A DNA stretch of 64,000 nucleotides from Geothrix sp. (GTDB lineage Bacteria > Acidobacteriota > Holophagae > Holophagales > Holophagaceae): assembly GCF_030219325.1 (NCBI RefSeq), contig NZ_CP126625.1, forward strand, positions 2,096,857 through 2,160,856, read 5' to 3'. The notes under the pieces were generated by a model that did not search any database, was not told where the DNA came from, and worked only from the letters and a program-made list of their open reading frames with translations. Every line of letters begins with the position of its first letter. The stretch's first letter is position 1. Positions 19,357 through 28,504 of this stretch are shown here, piece by piece. Both the position numbers and the translations under genes were made by a program.

Positions 19357-20324
19357 TGCCGGTCCGCACGCCCCACTTCCCTGATCTGCTCTTCGGTTCC
19401 GCCGCGAGGCTCCGCCGCTGGGAGGCCGCCCTCATGGGCCTGCTCGCGGCCCAGGGCTACCGCGAGCTGCATCCGTCGCTGGTCCTGCGCGAAGCCATCC
19501 CGGAGGGCGCCCTGCGCTTCTTCGATGGCGACGACCTCGTGGCCCTGCGCTGGGATTTCACGGTGGCCCTGGCGGGCCTGCTGGCCCGCGGGTTCGCGGC
19601 GCCACCGGATCGCGTGGCCTACGCGGGTGCCGTGTTCCGCCGGCCTGTCCAGCCCTGGGAGGCGGTGGAGCGCTTCGAGGTGGGCTGTGAGCGCATCCAA
19701 CCCGAAGGGGAGCGCTCCGACGAGGCCGACGTCGAGCTGGCCTGCCTGCTCATGGCCATCCCGGGTGCCATCGGCCTGAAGAACGCCATCCTCCACCTGG
19801 GCCATGCCGCCCTGGTGCGGCGCCCCCTGGAGGCGGAGGGGCTGTCCAGAGGCCTGGCGGACGAGGTGGTGGCGGCGCTCTCGCGCCGCGCCCCCCACCG
19901 GGTCCGCGAGGTGCTGAAGGGCCATCCCGCGGCCGCGAGGCTGACGGCCCATGCCGAAGCCCTGCTGTCCGAACTGGACGGCCCCGGAACCCTCGACGCC
20001 CTGGGGGCCAGCCCCTACGCGCACCTCCTGGAGGGCGAGCGGGAGCACATGGACCGGGCCCTGAAGGCCCTGCTGCCCATCCTTCCCGCCAACCTCGAGC
20101 TGCGCGTGGACCTGGCCGACGTGGCGGGGCTGGGTTTCTACACCGGCCCCACCCTGCGGCTCTGGGCCCCGGGCGCCCAGCAGGAGCTGGCCGCGGGCGG
20201 GCGCTACGACCGCCTCTTCCCTGACCTGGGACGCCCCTGGCAGGCGGCGGGCTTCTGCGTGCGGCTGTCGCGCCTGCTCGATCTCGCCGAGACCCGCCCC
20301 GACCTCTTCGAGCCGCTGCCATGA
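19356..20324 (+). CDS. hisZ: ATP phosphoribosyltransferase regulatory subunit
   Basis: A 322-aa histidyl-tRNA-synthetase-like protein without the tRNA-binding domain. It begins with a motif-2-like region (GYRELHPSLVLREA, then LRWDFTVALAGLLA and AYAGAVFRRP) and ends with the motif-3 region ELAAGGRYDRLF. Such proteins pair with the short form of HisG and provide histidine feedback control. The adjacent hisG is indeed the short form. The 4-nt overlap (ATGA) with hisG suggests equal expression of the two subunits. Confidence 0.93.
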   Translation: MPVRTPHFPDLLFGSAARLRRWEAALMGLLAAQGYRELHPSLVLREAIPEGALRFFDGDDLVALRWDFTVALAGLLARGFAAPPDRVAYAGAVFRRPVQPWEAVERFEVGCERIQPEGERSDEADVELACLLMAIPGAIGLKNAILHLGHAALVRRPLEAEGLSRGLADEVVAALSRRAPHRVREVLKGHPAAARLTAHAEALLSELDGPGTLDALGASPYAHLLEGEREHMDRALKALLPILPANLELRVDLADVAGLGFYTGPTLRLWAPGAQQELAAGGRYDRLFPDLGRPWQAAGFCVRLSRLLDLAETRPDLFEPLP

Positions 20325-20971
20325 CCGCCTCCACGCTCCTCATCGCCTTCCCCAAGGGCCGTCTCGGCGACGAGCTGGTCCCGAAGCTCGCGGGCACGCC
20401 CCTGGCCCTCGACGCCCAGGCCCTGAAGTCCCGGGTGCTCCGCATTCCCACCGCCACCCCCGGCGTGGCTGCCCTGCTGCTCAAGGGCGCAGACCTGCCC
20501 CGCTACGTGGCCGCGGGCGTGGCCTCCCTGGGCATCGTGGGCTCGGACACCCTGGACGAGATGGACATGGACCTGCTGGAGCTGGCGGATCTGGGCTTCG
20601 GTGCCTGCCGTCTCTCCCTCTGCGCCCAGGAAGGCGTTTCGCTGGATTCACTCCGGGCCAAGCCCCACCTGCGCCTGGCCACCAAGTTCCCCAGGGCCAC
20701 CGAGGCCTGGCTCACCCGGGAAGGGCTCACCGCCGAGCTGGTGCCCCTCAGCAGCAGCGCGGAGCTGGCGCCTCTGCTGGGCCTGGCGGACGCCATCGTG
20801 GATCTGGTCCAGACCGGCGGCACCCTCAGGGCCCACGGCCTGGTGGAGACCGCCGTCCTCGGCCATTCCTCCGCCCGCCTCGTGGCCGCGCGGGGCGCGT
20901 ACCTCAGCGAACCCGGGCGCATCCGACCGCTGGCGCAGCTGCTCGTCACCCTGCTCCGCAAGGAAGCCTAG
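20321..20971 (+). CDS. hisG: ATP phosphoribosyltransferase, short form
   Basis: A 216-aa catalytic subunit for the first step, joining ATP and PRPP. Recognisable blocks are [12 protein letters not shown] at the N-terminus, VGSDTLDE, and the PRPP-binding segment [16 protein letters not shown]. The protein lacks the C-terminal regulatory domain of long HisG, so it needs HisZ. It closes the operon. Its stop codon overlaps that of the converging chemoreceptor gene by four bases, so no terminator lies between them. Confidence 0.96.
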   Translation: MTASTLLIAFPKGRLGDELVPKLAGTPLALDAQALKSRVLRIPTATPGVAALLLKGADLPRYVAAGVASLGIVGSDTLDEMDMDLLELADLGFGACRLSLCAQEGVSLDSLRAKPHLRLATKFPRATEAWLTREGLTAELVPLSSSAELAPLLGLADAIVDLVQTGGTLRAHGLVETAVLGHSSARLVAARGAYLSEPGRIRPLAQLLVTLLRKEA

Positions 20972-22527
20972 GCCCGCCGCACCTCGACGCCGGTCTTGAA
21001 GCGGCCGACGATCTCCGTGAGGGCGTGGGCCTGGGCATCCAGGGATTCCGCGGCGGCGGCGGATTCCTCCACCAGGGCGGCGTTCTGCTGGGTGACCTCG
21101 TCCATCTGCACCACGGCCTTGTTGATCTCGTTCAGGCCCGTGCTCTGCTCCTGGGTGGCATTGGCGATCTCGCCGACCAGCGAGGTCACACGCTGCACGT
21201 TGGCCACCACACCCTGGATGGTCTCGCCCGCATGGGCGGCCACCCGGTTGCCGTCCTCGGACTTGGCCACGCTCTCGCGGATGAGGCCCTTGATCTCCTT
21301 GGCGGCATCGGCGCTGCGTTTGGCCAGGTTGCGCACTTCGGCGGCGACCACGGCGAACCCGCGGCCCTGCTCGCCGGCCCGGGCCGCCTCCACCGCGGCG
21401 TTGAGGGCCAGCAGGTTGGTCTGGAAGGCGATCTCATCCACCACGCCGATGATCTCGTTGATCTTGGCCGAGGACTGGTTGATGGCCTCCATGGCGGCGA
21501 TGACCTGGGTGACGGCGGCGCCGCCATCCTGGGCCACCTGGCGGGCTTTGGCAGATTCGGTGTTGGCGGAGCGCGCGTTGTCGGCGGTCTGGTTCACGTT
21601 GCTGGTGATCTGCTCCATGCTGCTGGCGGTCTCCTCCAGGCTGGCGGCCTGCTCCTCGGTGCGGCGACTCAGGTCCGTGTTGCCCATGGAAATCTCACCC
21701 GAGGCCGTGGAGATGGCCATGGCGCTCTCCTGGATCTGCAGCACCATCTCCCGCAGTCCCTCGTTGGTGGCGTTGAGAGTGCGCGCCAGCTCGCCCAGCT
21801 CGTCCTTTGAATGGATGTCCACCCGCCGCGTGAGATCACCCTGGGCCACGGTCTCGATGACCGCGCCCATGGCCTGGATGGGCCGGGTGACGCTGATGGT
21901 GATGGCGCGTGCCAGCACGATCCCCACGAGCAGGGCGATGCCCGCCACGATCAGGGTGAAGGTCACGGCCTGCTGGTGGCTGGCCTGGGCCTGTTCATAG
22001 CGTTTCTGGATGGATTTGTCGAAGTACTTCACCAGTTCCTGGATGTCGGCCTGGAGGGCCTGATCGGCGGGCCGGAGGACGTCGAACATGAGCCGGATGG
22101 CTTCCTTGTCCCGACCTGCAAGGCTGGTTTCCGTCACCTGGATGTTGGCCCCCCGGAGCTTCAGCAGGGAGCCCTGGGCCTTGGCGAAGAGGGTTTTGGA
22201 ATCGGTGCTCCGCAGGGTCTTCTCCAGGGCCTGGGCGGCCTCGTTGTAGGCATCCCGGGCCTTGCCGATGCGCCCCACATTGGTCTTGCGATCAGCCAGG
22301 TTGTCCATCACCAGCATGGTGCGGATCATGCGCGAGATCTGGTAGGCCTGCTCACTCATGTCATTGGCCAGGGCCAGCTGCCGGTTGTAGTGGGTGACGA
22401 TCTCGGTGGTGTTCGACTCGATGGCGTTCATGCGGTCGAGGCCCACGCCCGCGATGAGGATCAGCAGGGCGAGCATCACCCCGAAGCCCAGGGTGAGCCG
22501 GGTCCCGATCTTGAGGTTGTTGAACAT
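20968..22527 (-). CDS. Methyl-accepting chemotaxis protein
   Basis: A 519-aa chemoreceptor. TM1 is at about residues 11-31, a four-helix-bundle type ligand domain spans about 32-188, TM2 covers 189-211, followed by a HAMP domain (to about 265) and the coiled cytoplasmic signalling domain. The kinase-contact tip [21 protein letters not shown] is intact. There is no C-terminal NWETF-type tether. It should control CheA/CheW, which are not in this window. GGAGG lies nine bases before the ATG. An inverted repeat sits 74-98 nt upstream. The ligand is unknown. Confidence 0.95.
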   Translation of the reverse strand: MFNNLKIGTRLTLGFGVMLALLILIAGVGLDRMNAIESNTTEIVTHYNRQLALANDMSEQAYQISRMIRTMLVMDNLADRKTNVGRIGKARDAYNEAAQALEKTLRSTDSKTLFAKAQGSLLKLRGANIQVTETSLAGRDKEAIRLMFDVLRPADQALQADIQELVKYFDKSIQKRYEQAQASHQQAVTFTLIVAGIALLVGIVLARAITISVTRPIQAMGAVIETVAQGDLTRRVDIHSKDELGELARTLNATNEGLREMVLQIQESAMAISTASGEISMGNTDLSRRTEEQAASLEETASSMEQITSNVNQTADNARSANTESAKARQVAQDGGAAVTQVIAAMEAINQSSAKINEIIGVVDEIAFQTNLLALNAAVEAARAGEQGRGFAVVAAEVRNLAKRSADAAKEIKGLIRESVAKSEDGNRVAAHAGETIQGVVANVQRVTSLVGEIANATQEQSTGLNEINKAVVQMDEVTQQNAALVEESAAAAESLDAQAHALTEIVGRFKTGVEVRRA

Positions 22528-22600
22528 GGCCAGGCCCTCCCGGCGGCCAGCTCAGGGGGCCGCCTGGGGTGTTCATCGGCGGGAGGTACGCCTGAATTGA

Positions 22601-22625
22601 TAAATGACTCTTGGGTTGTCATTTA
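22601..22625. promoter_or_regulatory. Inverted repeat TAAATGAC-N9-GTCATTTA
   Basis: Perfect 8-bp arms separated by nine bases in the 125-nt gap between mqnC and the chemoreceptor gene, both transcribed leftwards. It could be an operator for the chemoreceptor or a weak hairpin ending mqnC mRNA; it lacks a clear T-run, which favours an operator. Confidence 0.4.
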
Positions 22626-22652
22626 CCACAAGTCAGTACCGGTCGATCCGGA

Positions 22653-23753
22653 TCAGCCCCGGATCTCCCCGTAGATGTTGTCCCGCTGCCAGGGCTCGTA
22701 GCCGGCGGCGGTGATCATGCGGGTCATCTCGTCCCTGTTCACGCTGTAGCAGGTGCCCGCGGCGCTGACGACGTTCTCCTCAAGCATGAGGCTGCCCATG
22801 TCGTCGCAGCCGTAGTGCAGGGCCAGCTGGCCCGTCTTGCGGCCCATGGTGACCCAGCTGCTCTGGATGTGCGCGAAGTTGTCGAGGAAGATGCGCGCCA
22901 CGGCGATGGTGCGGAGGTACTCCACGTCCGTGGGCTTGGGCACCTTGCCTTCCCAGGGCGTGTGGCCGCTCTGGAAGGGCCAGGCGGCGAAGGCGGTGTA
23001 GCCGCCGCCGTTGTTCCGCGCCAGCGCCCGGTCCTGCTGGTCGCGCAGGGCCTCGAAGTGCTCGATGCGCTCGGCCAGGGTTTCCGTGATGCCGAACATC
23101 ATGGTGCCCGTGGTCTTCACGCCCTCTTCGTGGGCGGCCTCCATGACTTCCAGCCACTTCTCGCGGCCACCCTTCAGCGGTGCGATCTTCTTGCGGATGC
23201 GGTCCACCAGGATCTCGGCGCCGCCGCCGGGAATGGAGCCGAGGCCCGCCTCGCGCAGGTCGGCGATGGTCTTGCCCAGGGCCTGGCCGCTGAGCTTGGC
23301 CATCATCTGGATCTCCACCGGCGAGAAACCGTGCACCCAGATGCCCAGGTCGTGGTGGAGGTAGCGCACCAGGTCCAGGTAGTAGTCCCAGGGCAGGTCC
23401 GGGTTCACGCCGCCCTGCAGCAGGAAGCCCGTGCCGCCAATGGCCTGGGTCTCCTCGGCCTTCTGCTTGAGCTGTTCCTTCGTGAGCACGTAGCCGCGGC
23501 TGTCGCCGGGCTTGTGGTAGAAGGCGCAGAAGGTGCAGTAGACGTTGCAGACGTCCGTGTAGTTCACGTTGCGGTCGATGACGTAGCTGACGCGGCGCGG
23601 ATCGTTGTGGCGGTCCCGGGCAGCCGTGGCCGCCACGGCCAGGTCCGGGAGCTCCGCGTTTTCGAACAGAACGAGCGCCTCGGCGGCGGAAATCCGCCGG
23701 CCCTGGATCACGCCATTCAGGATGTCCTCGGACGTCGCGAGGGCCTTGAGCAT
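22653..23753 (-). CDS. mqnC: Cyclic dehypoxanthine futalosine synthase
   Basis: A 366-aa radical SAM enzyme of the futalosine route to menaquinone; it cyclises dehypoxanthine futalosine. The 4Fe-4S cysteines are in CNVYCTFCAFY (CxxxCxxC), followed by the family's GGTGFLLQGGVNPDLP, WVHGFSPVEI and GSIPGGGAEILVDRIRKKI. MqnC rather than MqnE is favoured by the GGVNPDLP and GGGAEIL pattern. The start at 23753 gives a normal N-terminus; the frame is open further upstream to 23855, but that part overlaps a small gene. That 54-aa gene ends two bases before this start. Confidence 0.9.
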   Translation of the reverse strand: MLKALATSEDILNGVIQGRRISAAEALVLFENAELPDLAVAATAARDRHNDPRRVSYVIDRNVNYTDVCNVYCTFCAFYHKPGDSRGYVLTKEQLKQKAEETQAIGGTGFLLQGGVNPDLPWDYYLDLVRYLHHDLGIWVHGFSPVEIQMMAKLSGQALGKTIADLREAGLGSIPGGGAEILVDRIRKKIAPLKGGREKWLEVMEAAHEEGVKTTGTMMFGITETLAERIEHFEALRDQQDRALARNNGGGYTAFAAWPFQSGHTPWEGKVPKPTDVEYLRTIAVARIFLDNFAHIQSSWVTMGRKTGQLALHYGCDDMGSLMLEENVVSAAGTCYSVNRDEMTRMITAAGYEPWQRDNIYGEIRG

Positions 23754-23755
23754 GT

Positions 23756-23920
23756 CTAGACCTTGTACCCCATCACCTGGAGGCAGCGCCGGCAGACGCA
23801 GTCCTGGCCTTCCACGCCGTGCTGGAAGTGCTCCAAGGTGTAGGCGCAGCGGCACTTTTCGCAGATCTGGGTGGGATCGGTGCAGGTCTTGGGGGCGTAG
23901 AGATGCGTGGGATCGGGCAT
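23756..23920 (-). CDS. Small cysteine-rich protein (possible zinc ribbon), 54 aa
   Basis: A short gene easily missed. It encodes 54 residues starting MPDPTHLYAPKTC and ending CLQVMGYKV, with seven cysteines, six of them clustered as CxxCxC near residues 20-25 and CxCxxC at 41-46, a spacing that fits a zinc ribbon or other metal knot. The ATG at 23920 is followed by mqnC only two bases after the stop codon, so the two are almost certainly co-translated. There is no signal peptide. I do not recognise a family. Possible roles are a metal-bound accessory of mqnC or an unrelated nucleic-acid-binding protein. Confidence 0.65.
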   Translation of the reverse strand: MPDPTHLYAPKTCTDPTQICEKCRCAYTLEHFQHGVEGQDCVCRRCLQVMGYKV

Positions 23921-23947
23921 GGCGGACTCCGGACCTTCAAGAATACC

Positions 23948-23973
23948 AAAGGCGGCCCCGCAGGGCCGCCTTT
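23948..23973. terminator. Hairpin terminator after hpf
   Basis: Arms AAAGGCGGCCC and GGGCCGCCTTT around CGCA form a strong hairpin with T-rich flanks in both directions. It lies between hpf (stop at 23994, minus strand) and the small gene starting at 23920, so it ends the long accA-hpf transcript. Confidence 0.8.
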
Positions 23974-23993
23974 GCAGGTAAAAGATGCTTCAG

Positions 23994-24317
23994 CTATTCC
24001 TCGACGGCGCCGGCCTTGGCGCTTTCGTGCGGGCGGGTGTTCCGCTTGTCCTGCTGCTTGTGGGCCTGCGCCTCCAGCTTGTCCACGGCCTGGGTGATGC
24101 TGGCATACATGTCATCCGTGGTGGCCGAGGCCACGAAGGCGCTGGCACGCGTCTTCAGGGTGATCTCCGCTTCGTGGCGGTGCTTCTCCACGCTCAGGAT
24201 CACGTGGACGTCGATGATGTCGTCCAGGTAGGTGGCCATCTTGTCCAGCCGCTCCTTCGTGAGCTGCTTCAGGGGCTCGGTGAGCTCCATGTGGCGGCCG
24301 GTGTAGTTGACCTTCAT
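23994..24317 (-). CDS. hpf: Ribosome hibernation promoting factor (short HPF)
   Basis: A 107-aa protein of the HPF/RaiA fold that binds the 30S subunit and shuts down translation in starved cells. It begins MKVNYTGRHMELTEPLK and keeps the EKHRHEAEITL strand and the DDMYASITQAVDKLEAQ helix. It lacks the long-form dimerisation tail; the C-terminus is a short Lys/Glu-rich tail. AGGAG precedes the start. Location right after rpoN is the classic rpoN-hpf arrangement of Gram-negative bacteria. Confidence 0.93.
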   Translation of the reverse strand: MKVNYTGRHMELTEPLKQLTKERLDKMATYLDDIIDVHVILSVEKHRHEAEITLKTRASAFVASATTDDMYASITQAVDKLEAQAHKQQDKRNTRPHESAKAGAVEE

Positions 24318-24369
24318 GGGACACTCCTGAAAGGGGCCGGTTGGCCCGGGATTTTGGGATCCGGCCCTG

Positions 24370-25938
24370 TTATCGGCGCCGGCGTTGAGAAGCTGGAGGA
24401 ATTTTCAGTTCTTCCCGGTATTTGTTCACGGTACGGCGGGCCACCTTGATGCCGTCCCGCTCCAGCAGGCTGGCAATGGCCTCATCCGACAGGGGCTTGG
24501 CGATGTCCTCCGCCTGCACGAAGGCCTTGATCCGGTGCTTCACCACCGTGGCCGACACGTCGGAATCCTTGGGCCGGGCCGAGAAGAAGTAGTTCAGGTC
24601 GAAGAGCCCCTGGGGCGTGTGGATGGTCTTGGCCTTCACCACTCGGCTGATGGTGCTCTCGTGGAAGCCCGTGGCCTCGGCCACGTCCCGCAACACCATG
24701 GGGCGCAGGCGCTCGATGCCGTGCTCGATGAACTCCTTCTGCAACTCCACGATCTGGGCGGAGACGCGCAGCACCGTGCGGTTGCGGTCCTCCACGCCGC
24801 GGATGAAGTCCCGGGCGCTGCGGAAGCGTTCGCGGATGAAGTCCTTGTCGCACTTGGCCTCGCTGGAGGCCATGAAGCGCGGATATTCGCCGTTCACGCG
24901 CAGGCGCGGCAGGCCCTCGTCGTTGAGGTAGACCTTCCAGTTGCCGTCCTCGCCCTTGAGCACCACCACGTCGGGCTTCACCACGCGCTCGCCATCGGGA
25001 TCGAAGGCCCGGCCAGGCGAGGGGTTGAGGTGCTTGAGCTGCTCCATGGCCAGGCCCAGTTCCTCTTCCGTGCAACCCAGCGCCCGGCGCAGCTTGGCGC
25101 TGTCGCGCTGGGACAGGAGCTCCGAGAAGTCCTGGATGATGCGGACCGCCAGGTCGTCGGGTTCGGCGCCGGCATGGCGCAGCTGCAGCAGGAGGCACTC
25201 CTGCACCGTGAAGCACCCCACGCCGGAAGGATCGAATTCCTGCAGCACGTCCAGGGCCGCGCGCAGGGCTTCCCCGGTGACGCCCAGATCCGCCGCCAGC
25301 TTGGCGGGCGTGGCTTCCAGGGAGGGCTGGTCCGGATCCATGCGGATGAACCCCTTGGGATCCAGCCGGTCGATGAGCCGCTCCACCAGCGGCGCGCGAG
25401 GATCCTCGTGCTCCAGGGTCTCGTAGAGCTGCCCGACCAGATGATCCTGGAGGGATTCGAAAGCGCTGAGCCGGTCCTCCCACGAGAGGCGGTCCTCTTC
25501 CGGCAGGTTGCTGGTGCGGGGCAGATCCTGGTCCCAGCTGTTCTCGGCGCCCAGTTCGGTCTCCTGCACCTGGGCCACGCCCTCCTCGGTGAACCGCTCC
25601 AGGTCGCTCTCGGGATTCATCTCGCCCGCGGCGTCCAGGAGGGGTCCGAGATCCACCGTGTCTACCCCTTCCGGGAGTTCCACGGGATCGGCCATCTGCT
25701 CGGCGGAGCCCTCGGTCACATCGGAGTCGCGGCCCTCCTCGATGGCTTCGAGGGTGGGCACCTCGTCGCTGTCATCAGCCAGCTCGAGCAGGGGATTCTC
25801 CTCCAGCTCCCGCTCGATGGTCTGGGACAGCTCCTGCAGGTTCATCTGCCACAGCTTGAGCTTCAGCTGCATGGCCGGCGTCAACGCCAGGGTCTGGCTC
25901 TGGGCCAGGCGTTGGGAGAGGAAGGGACCGGCTGCCAT
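24370..25938 (-). CDS. rpoN: RNA polymerase sigma-54 factor
   Basis: A 522-aa sigma-54. The glutamine-rich region I (LSQRLAQSQTLALTPAMQLKLKLWQMNLQEL-type start) is followed by an acidic linker, the core-binding domain, and the DNA-binding end with RpoN box ARRTVNKYREEL near the C-terminus. It directs transcription from -24/-12 promoters and needs AAA+ activators, none of which are in this window. The ATG overlaps the lptB stop (TGATG), so expression is linked to LPS transport. hpf follows after 52 nt. Confidence 0.97.
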   Translation of the reverse strand: MAAGPFLSQRLAQSQTLALTPAMQLKLKLWQMNLQELSQTIERELEENPLLELADDSDEVPTLEAIEEGRDSDVTEGSAEQMADPVELPEGVDTVDLGPLLDAAGEMNPESDLERFTEEGVAQVQETELGAENSWDQDLPRTSNLPEEDRLSWEDRLSAFESLQDHLVGQLYETLEHEDPRAPLVERLIDRLDPKGFIRMDPDQPSLEATPAKLAADLGVTGEALRAALDVLQEFDPSGVGCFTVQECLLLQLRHAGAEPDDLAVRIIQDFSELLSQRDSAKLRRALGCTEEELGLAMEQLKHLNPSPGRAFDPDGERVVKPDVVVLKGEDGNWKVYLNDEGLPRLRVNGEYPRFMASSEAKCDKDFIRERFRSARDFIRGVEDRNRTVLRVSAQIVELQKEFIEHGIERLRPMVLRDVAEATGFHESTISRVVKAKTIHTPQGLFDLNYFFSARPKDSDVSATVVKHRIKAFVQAEDIAKPLSDEAIASLLERDGIKVARRTVNKYREELKIPPASQRRRR

Positions 25939-26675
25939 CAGTCGAGCCTAAACCGGTCGCCCAGGTAGACCCGGCGGATGTCCGGATCCTCTGCGATTTC
26001 GCTGGGCAGGCCGTTCTTCATGATCATCCCGTCCGCCAAGATATAGGCGCGGTCGGCGATCTGCAAGGTCTCCCGGACATTGTGATCGGTGATGAGCACG
26101 CCGATGCCTCGCGCCTTGAGGTCGCCGATGAGGCCCTGGATCTCCAGCACGGATTTCGGATCCACGCCGGCAAAGGGCTCGTCCAGCAGCATGATGCGGG
26201 GCTCGGTCACCAGGGCCCGCGCCAGCTCGCAGCGCCGCCGCTCGCCACCTGAGAGGCTCATGCCGAGGGTGTCGCGCACTTTTTCCAGGTGGAATTCACC
26301 CAGCAATCGTTCGCACCGCGCCTTCTGCTCGGCCTTGGGAATGGGCTGCAGCTCGCCGAGGGCCATCAGGTTCTCCCACACCGTGAGGCCCCGGAACACG
26401 CTGGCCTCCTGGGCCAGGTAGCCGATGCCCAGCCGGGCCCGGCGGTGCATGGGCAGCGCGGTCACATCCTGGCCCAGCCAGCGGATGGTGCCGCGGTCTG
26501 GGGCCTCGACGCCCACCACCATGTAGAACGTGGTGGTCTTGCCCGCGCCGTTGGGTCCCAGCAGGCCCACGACCTCGCCCATGCCCACGCAGAGGCTCAC
26601 GTCGCGCACCACCGTGCGATCGCCGTAGCGTTTCTGGAGGTTCACTGCCTCGAGGCAGGGGGTGGCTTCAGTCAT
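25938..26675 (-). CDS. lptB: Lipopolysaccharide export ABC transporter ATP-binding protein
   Basis: A 245-aa ATPase driving LPS transport from the inner membrane through LptFG. Walker A is GPNGAGKTT, the signature SLSGGERRR, Walker [14 protein letters not shown] and the switch histidine is in LITDHNV. The Lpt-specific [15 protein letters not shown]... and AYILADG blocks separate it from generic ABC ATPases. I chose the ATG at 26675 because it matches the usual N-terminus; a start at 26750, right behind the upstream gene and near a GGTGAGG, would add 25 residues and cannot be excluded. One-base overlap with rpoN. Confidence 0.94.
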   Translation of the reverse strand: MTEATPCLEAVNLQKRYGDRTVVRDVSLCVGMGEVVGLLGPNGAGKTTTFYMVVGVEAPDRGTIRWLGQDVTALPMHRRARLGIGYLAQEASVFRGLTVWENLMALGELQPIPKAEQKARCERLLGEFHLEKVRDTLGMSLSGGERRRCELARALVTEPRIMLLDEPFAGVDPKSVLEIQGLIGDLKARGIGVLITDHNVRETLQIADRAYILADGMIMKNGLPSEIAEDPDIRRVYLGDRFRLD

Positions 26676-26755
26676 GGTTCTATCAGAACACACGAGGCCG
26701 CCCTTTGGCCCCGTGGGGGCCTGGACCAGCTTCAAGCCGTCAGTGGACATGACCC

Positions 26756-28504
26756 TCACCAGGCGGAGCCGGCGCCCTTGCCGCGCACCCGCCCCTGCCA
26801 CTTGACCGTCTGGGTGTCGGGCTCCAGTTCGAGCGCCTCGCCCTGCCCCTCCCCCAGCCGGCCCCGGAGGGACACGGAGCCCTTCGCCTGCACCACCTTC
26901 ACCGTGCGATCGGTACCCAGGGTCACGATCACGGAGTCCGCGGCCAGCCGCCACCCCTGCCCCTGGCATTCGACGCCGCCGCTGAGGGTGACCCGCTGGG
27001 CCTCGCTCTGGCCCCGCTCGGCCCGCAGGAAGAGGTCGCCATCCGCCGCCGCCAGGGCACCGCTCAGGCCCTCGGGGAAACTCACCAGCTCAGCCTTGCG
27101 GAGGATGCGGGGGCCGGAGAGGCGCTCCCGGAGCCGGGTCCAGGCCGCGGGCCGGCCCGTGAGCGTCCACAGGGCATCCTCCCAGACCAGCTTCGCCCCC
27201 CGCAGGCTGCCGCCCGTGAACAGGTTCACCTGGACGGGCCCCTCGATGGTCCAGGAGCGGGGATCACCGTGACCTGCGCCGCCCGTGAAGGTGCCGTCCT
27301 CCCCCCGGCCCAGCACCGGTCCCTGGAGCGTCCACCGGCGCGTGGCCCGCTCGACCTGGATGCGGGGCGAGGAGAGGGTGCGCCTGCCCCAGGTGAGGAG
27401 GGCCTGGCCCTCCGCCACAGCGTGGCCCACGGGCAGGGTTTCGGGGAGATCCTTGCCGGCAGCCTCGCGCATGAACACCCGCGGGGCCTTCAGGGTGAGG
27501 CGCTGGCCGTCCACCGGCTGGTCCCAGACCACGCTGCCCTCCAGCCGCAGGCCCGCGGGGGTCCACCGCGCACCGTCCGTGCTGAGCTGCTCCTCCCCGG
27601 CCGCCAGGGTCCGCCGGGCCCGGAAGGACCGGAATTCCACCTGCTGGAAGCTCGCGCCAGGCTGGGGCCTGGGGGCCCGGCCGCTCTGGGCCTCGCCGCG
27701 CCAGCCATCCGCCCGCTCAAAGGACAAGGGCCCGGGCCAGGTGACGGTGTCCGGGGATAGATCCGCCACGGAGGCCTGCAGGGACCCCTCGCTCAGCCTG
27801 GCCTTCACGCCCTCCAGGTGGCCCGACTGGAAGCCCGGAGTGGCCCAGAGGCGTTCGGCATCCATGGCCTGGAGGGTCGGGGCCGCCGCGCCGCCGGTGG
27901 CGGCCTGCCAGCGCACGGGACCGTGTTCCACGCGCAGCTTGCCATCCGTCTCGCGCCGCCAGCCCGTCGGCAGGTTCCAGAGCCCCCGGGAAGATCCCTC
28001 CAGCGACTCCCAGCGCAGGGGCGCCAGGCCCTCCCACTCCCCGCCGTTCCAGCGGATGGCCGGCCCCTCGCTCTCGATGCGGCCCTTGCCCAGGGGGACC
28101 GTGGTCCCCGGCTGTGCCACCCCGAGGTCCATGGGGCCCTGGAGGGTCCACACACCGGCCTGCCGCCGCGCTCTGGGCGAGAGCAGGCGCCATTGTCCGG
28201 CCTGCTCGTCGAGCCGCCCCGTCACCTGCTCCAGGAGGAGGTCCTGCTCTGAACCCGAGATGGTCTTGTAGGCCAGCACCATGCGGTTCGGCCCCAGCTG
28301 CTCGGTGACGGTGCCCTTGGTGCCCTTGGTGCCTTCGCCGAAGAGCGCATCGCCGCCCACGGTGCGGCCCGGCATGCCCTCGCTGCCGTTGGCCAGGAAG
28401 CGCAGCGTGAATCCGAGGGTGGCCGCCACCAGGCCCCAGCCCAGACGCCGCCACAGGGGGTGCCGCGCGGGCGGGAGGTCCTGCAGCAGCGCGGATACCT
28501 TCAC
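26756..28504 (-). CDS. Large LptA/LptC-like protein with OstA-type C-terminus
   Basis: A 582-aa protein anchored by one N-terminal helix (about residues 20-38, [15 protein letters not shown]) with a long periplasmic part rich in beta-strand-like repeats. The last 110 residues ([41 protein letters not shown]) resemble the OstA/LptA domain that forms the LPS bridge. Position right before lptB matches lptC/lptA in other bacteria, where those are about 190 aa each. So this may combine LptC and LptA roles. It starts with GTG overlapping the recJ stop (GTGA). Confidence 0.7.
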   Translation of the reverse strand: MKVSALLQDLPPARHPLWRRLGWGLVAATLGFTLRFLANGSEGMPGRTVGGDALFGEGTKGTKGTVTEQLGPNRMVLAYKTISGSEQDLLLEQVTGRLDEQAGQWRLLSPRARRQAGVWTLQGPMDLGVAQPGTTVPLGKGRIESEGPAIRWNGGEWEGLAPLRWESLEGSSRGLWNLPTGWRRETDGKLRVEHGPVRWQAATGGAAAPTLQAMDAERLWATPGFQSGHLEGVKARLSEGSLQASVADLSPDTVTWPGPLSFERADGWRGEAQSGRAPRPQPGASFQQVEFRSFRARRTLAAGEEQLSTDGARWTPAGLRLEGSVVWDQPVDGQRLTLKAPRVFMREAAGKDLPETLPVGHAVAEGQALLTWGRRTLSSPRIQVERATRRWTLQGPVLGRGEDGTFTGGAGHGDPRSWTIEGPVQVNLFTGGSLRGAKLVWEDALWTLTGRPAAWTRLRERLSGPRILRKAELVSFPEGLSGALAAADGDLFLRAERGQSEAQRVTLSGGVECQGQGWRLAADSVIVTLGTDRTVKVVQAKGSVSLRGRLGEGQGEALELEPDTQTVKWQGRVRGKGAGSAW

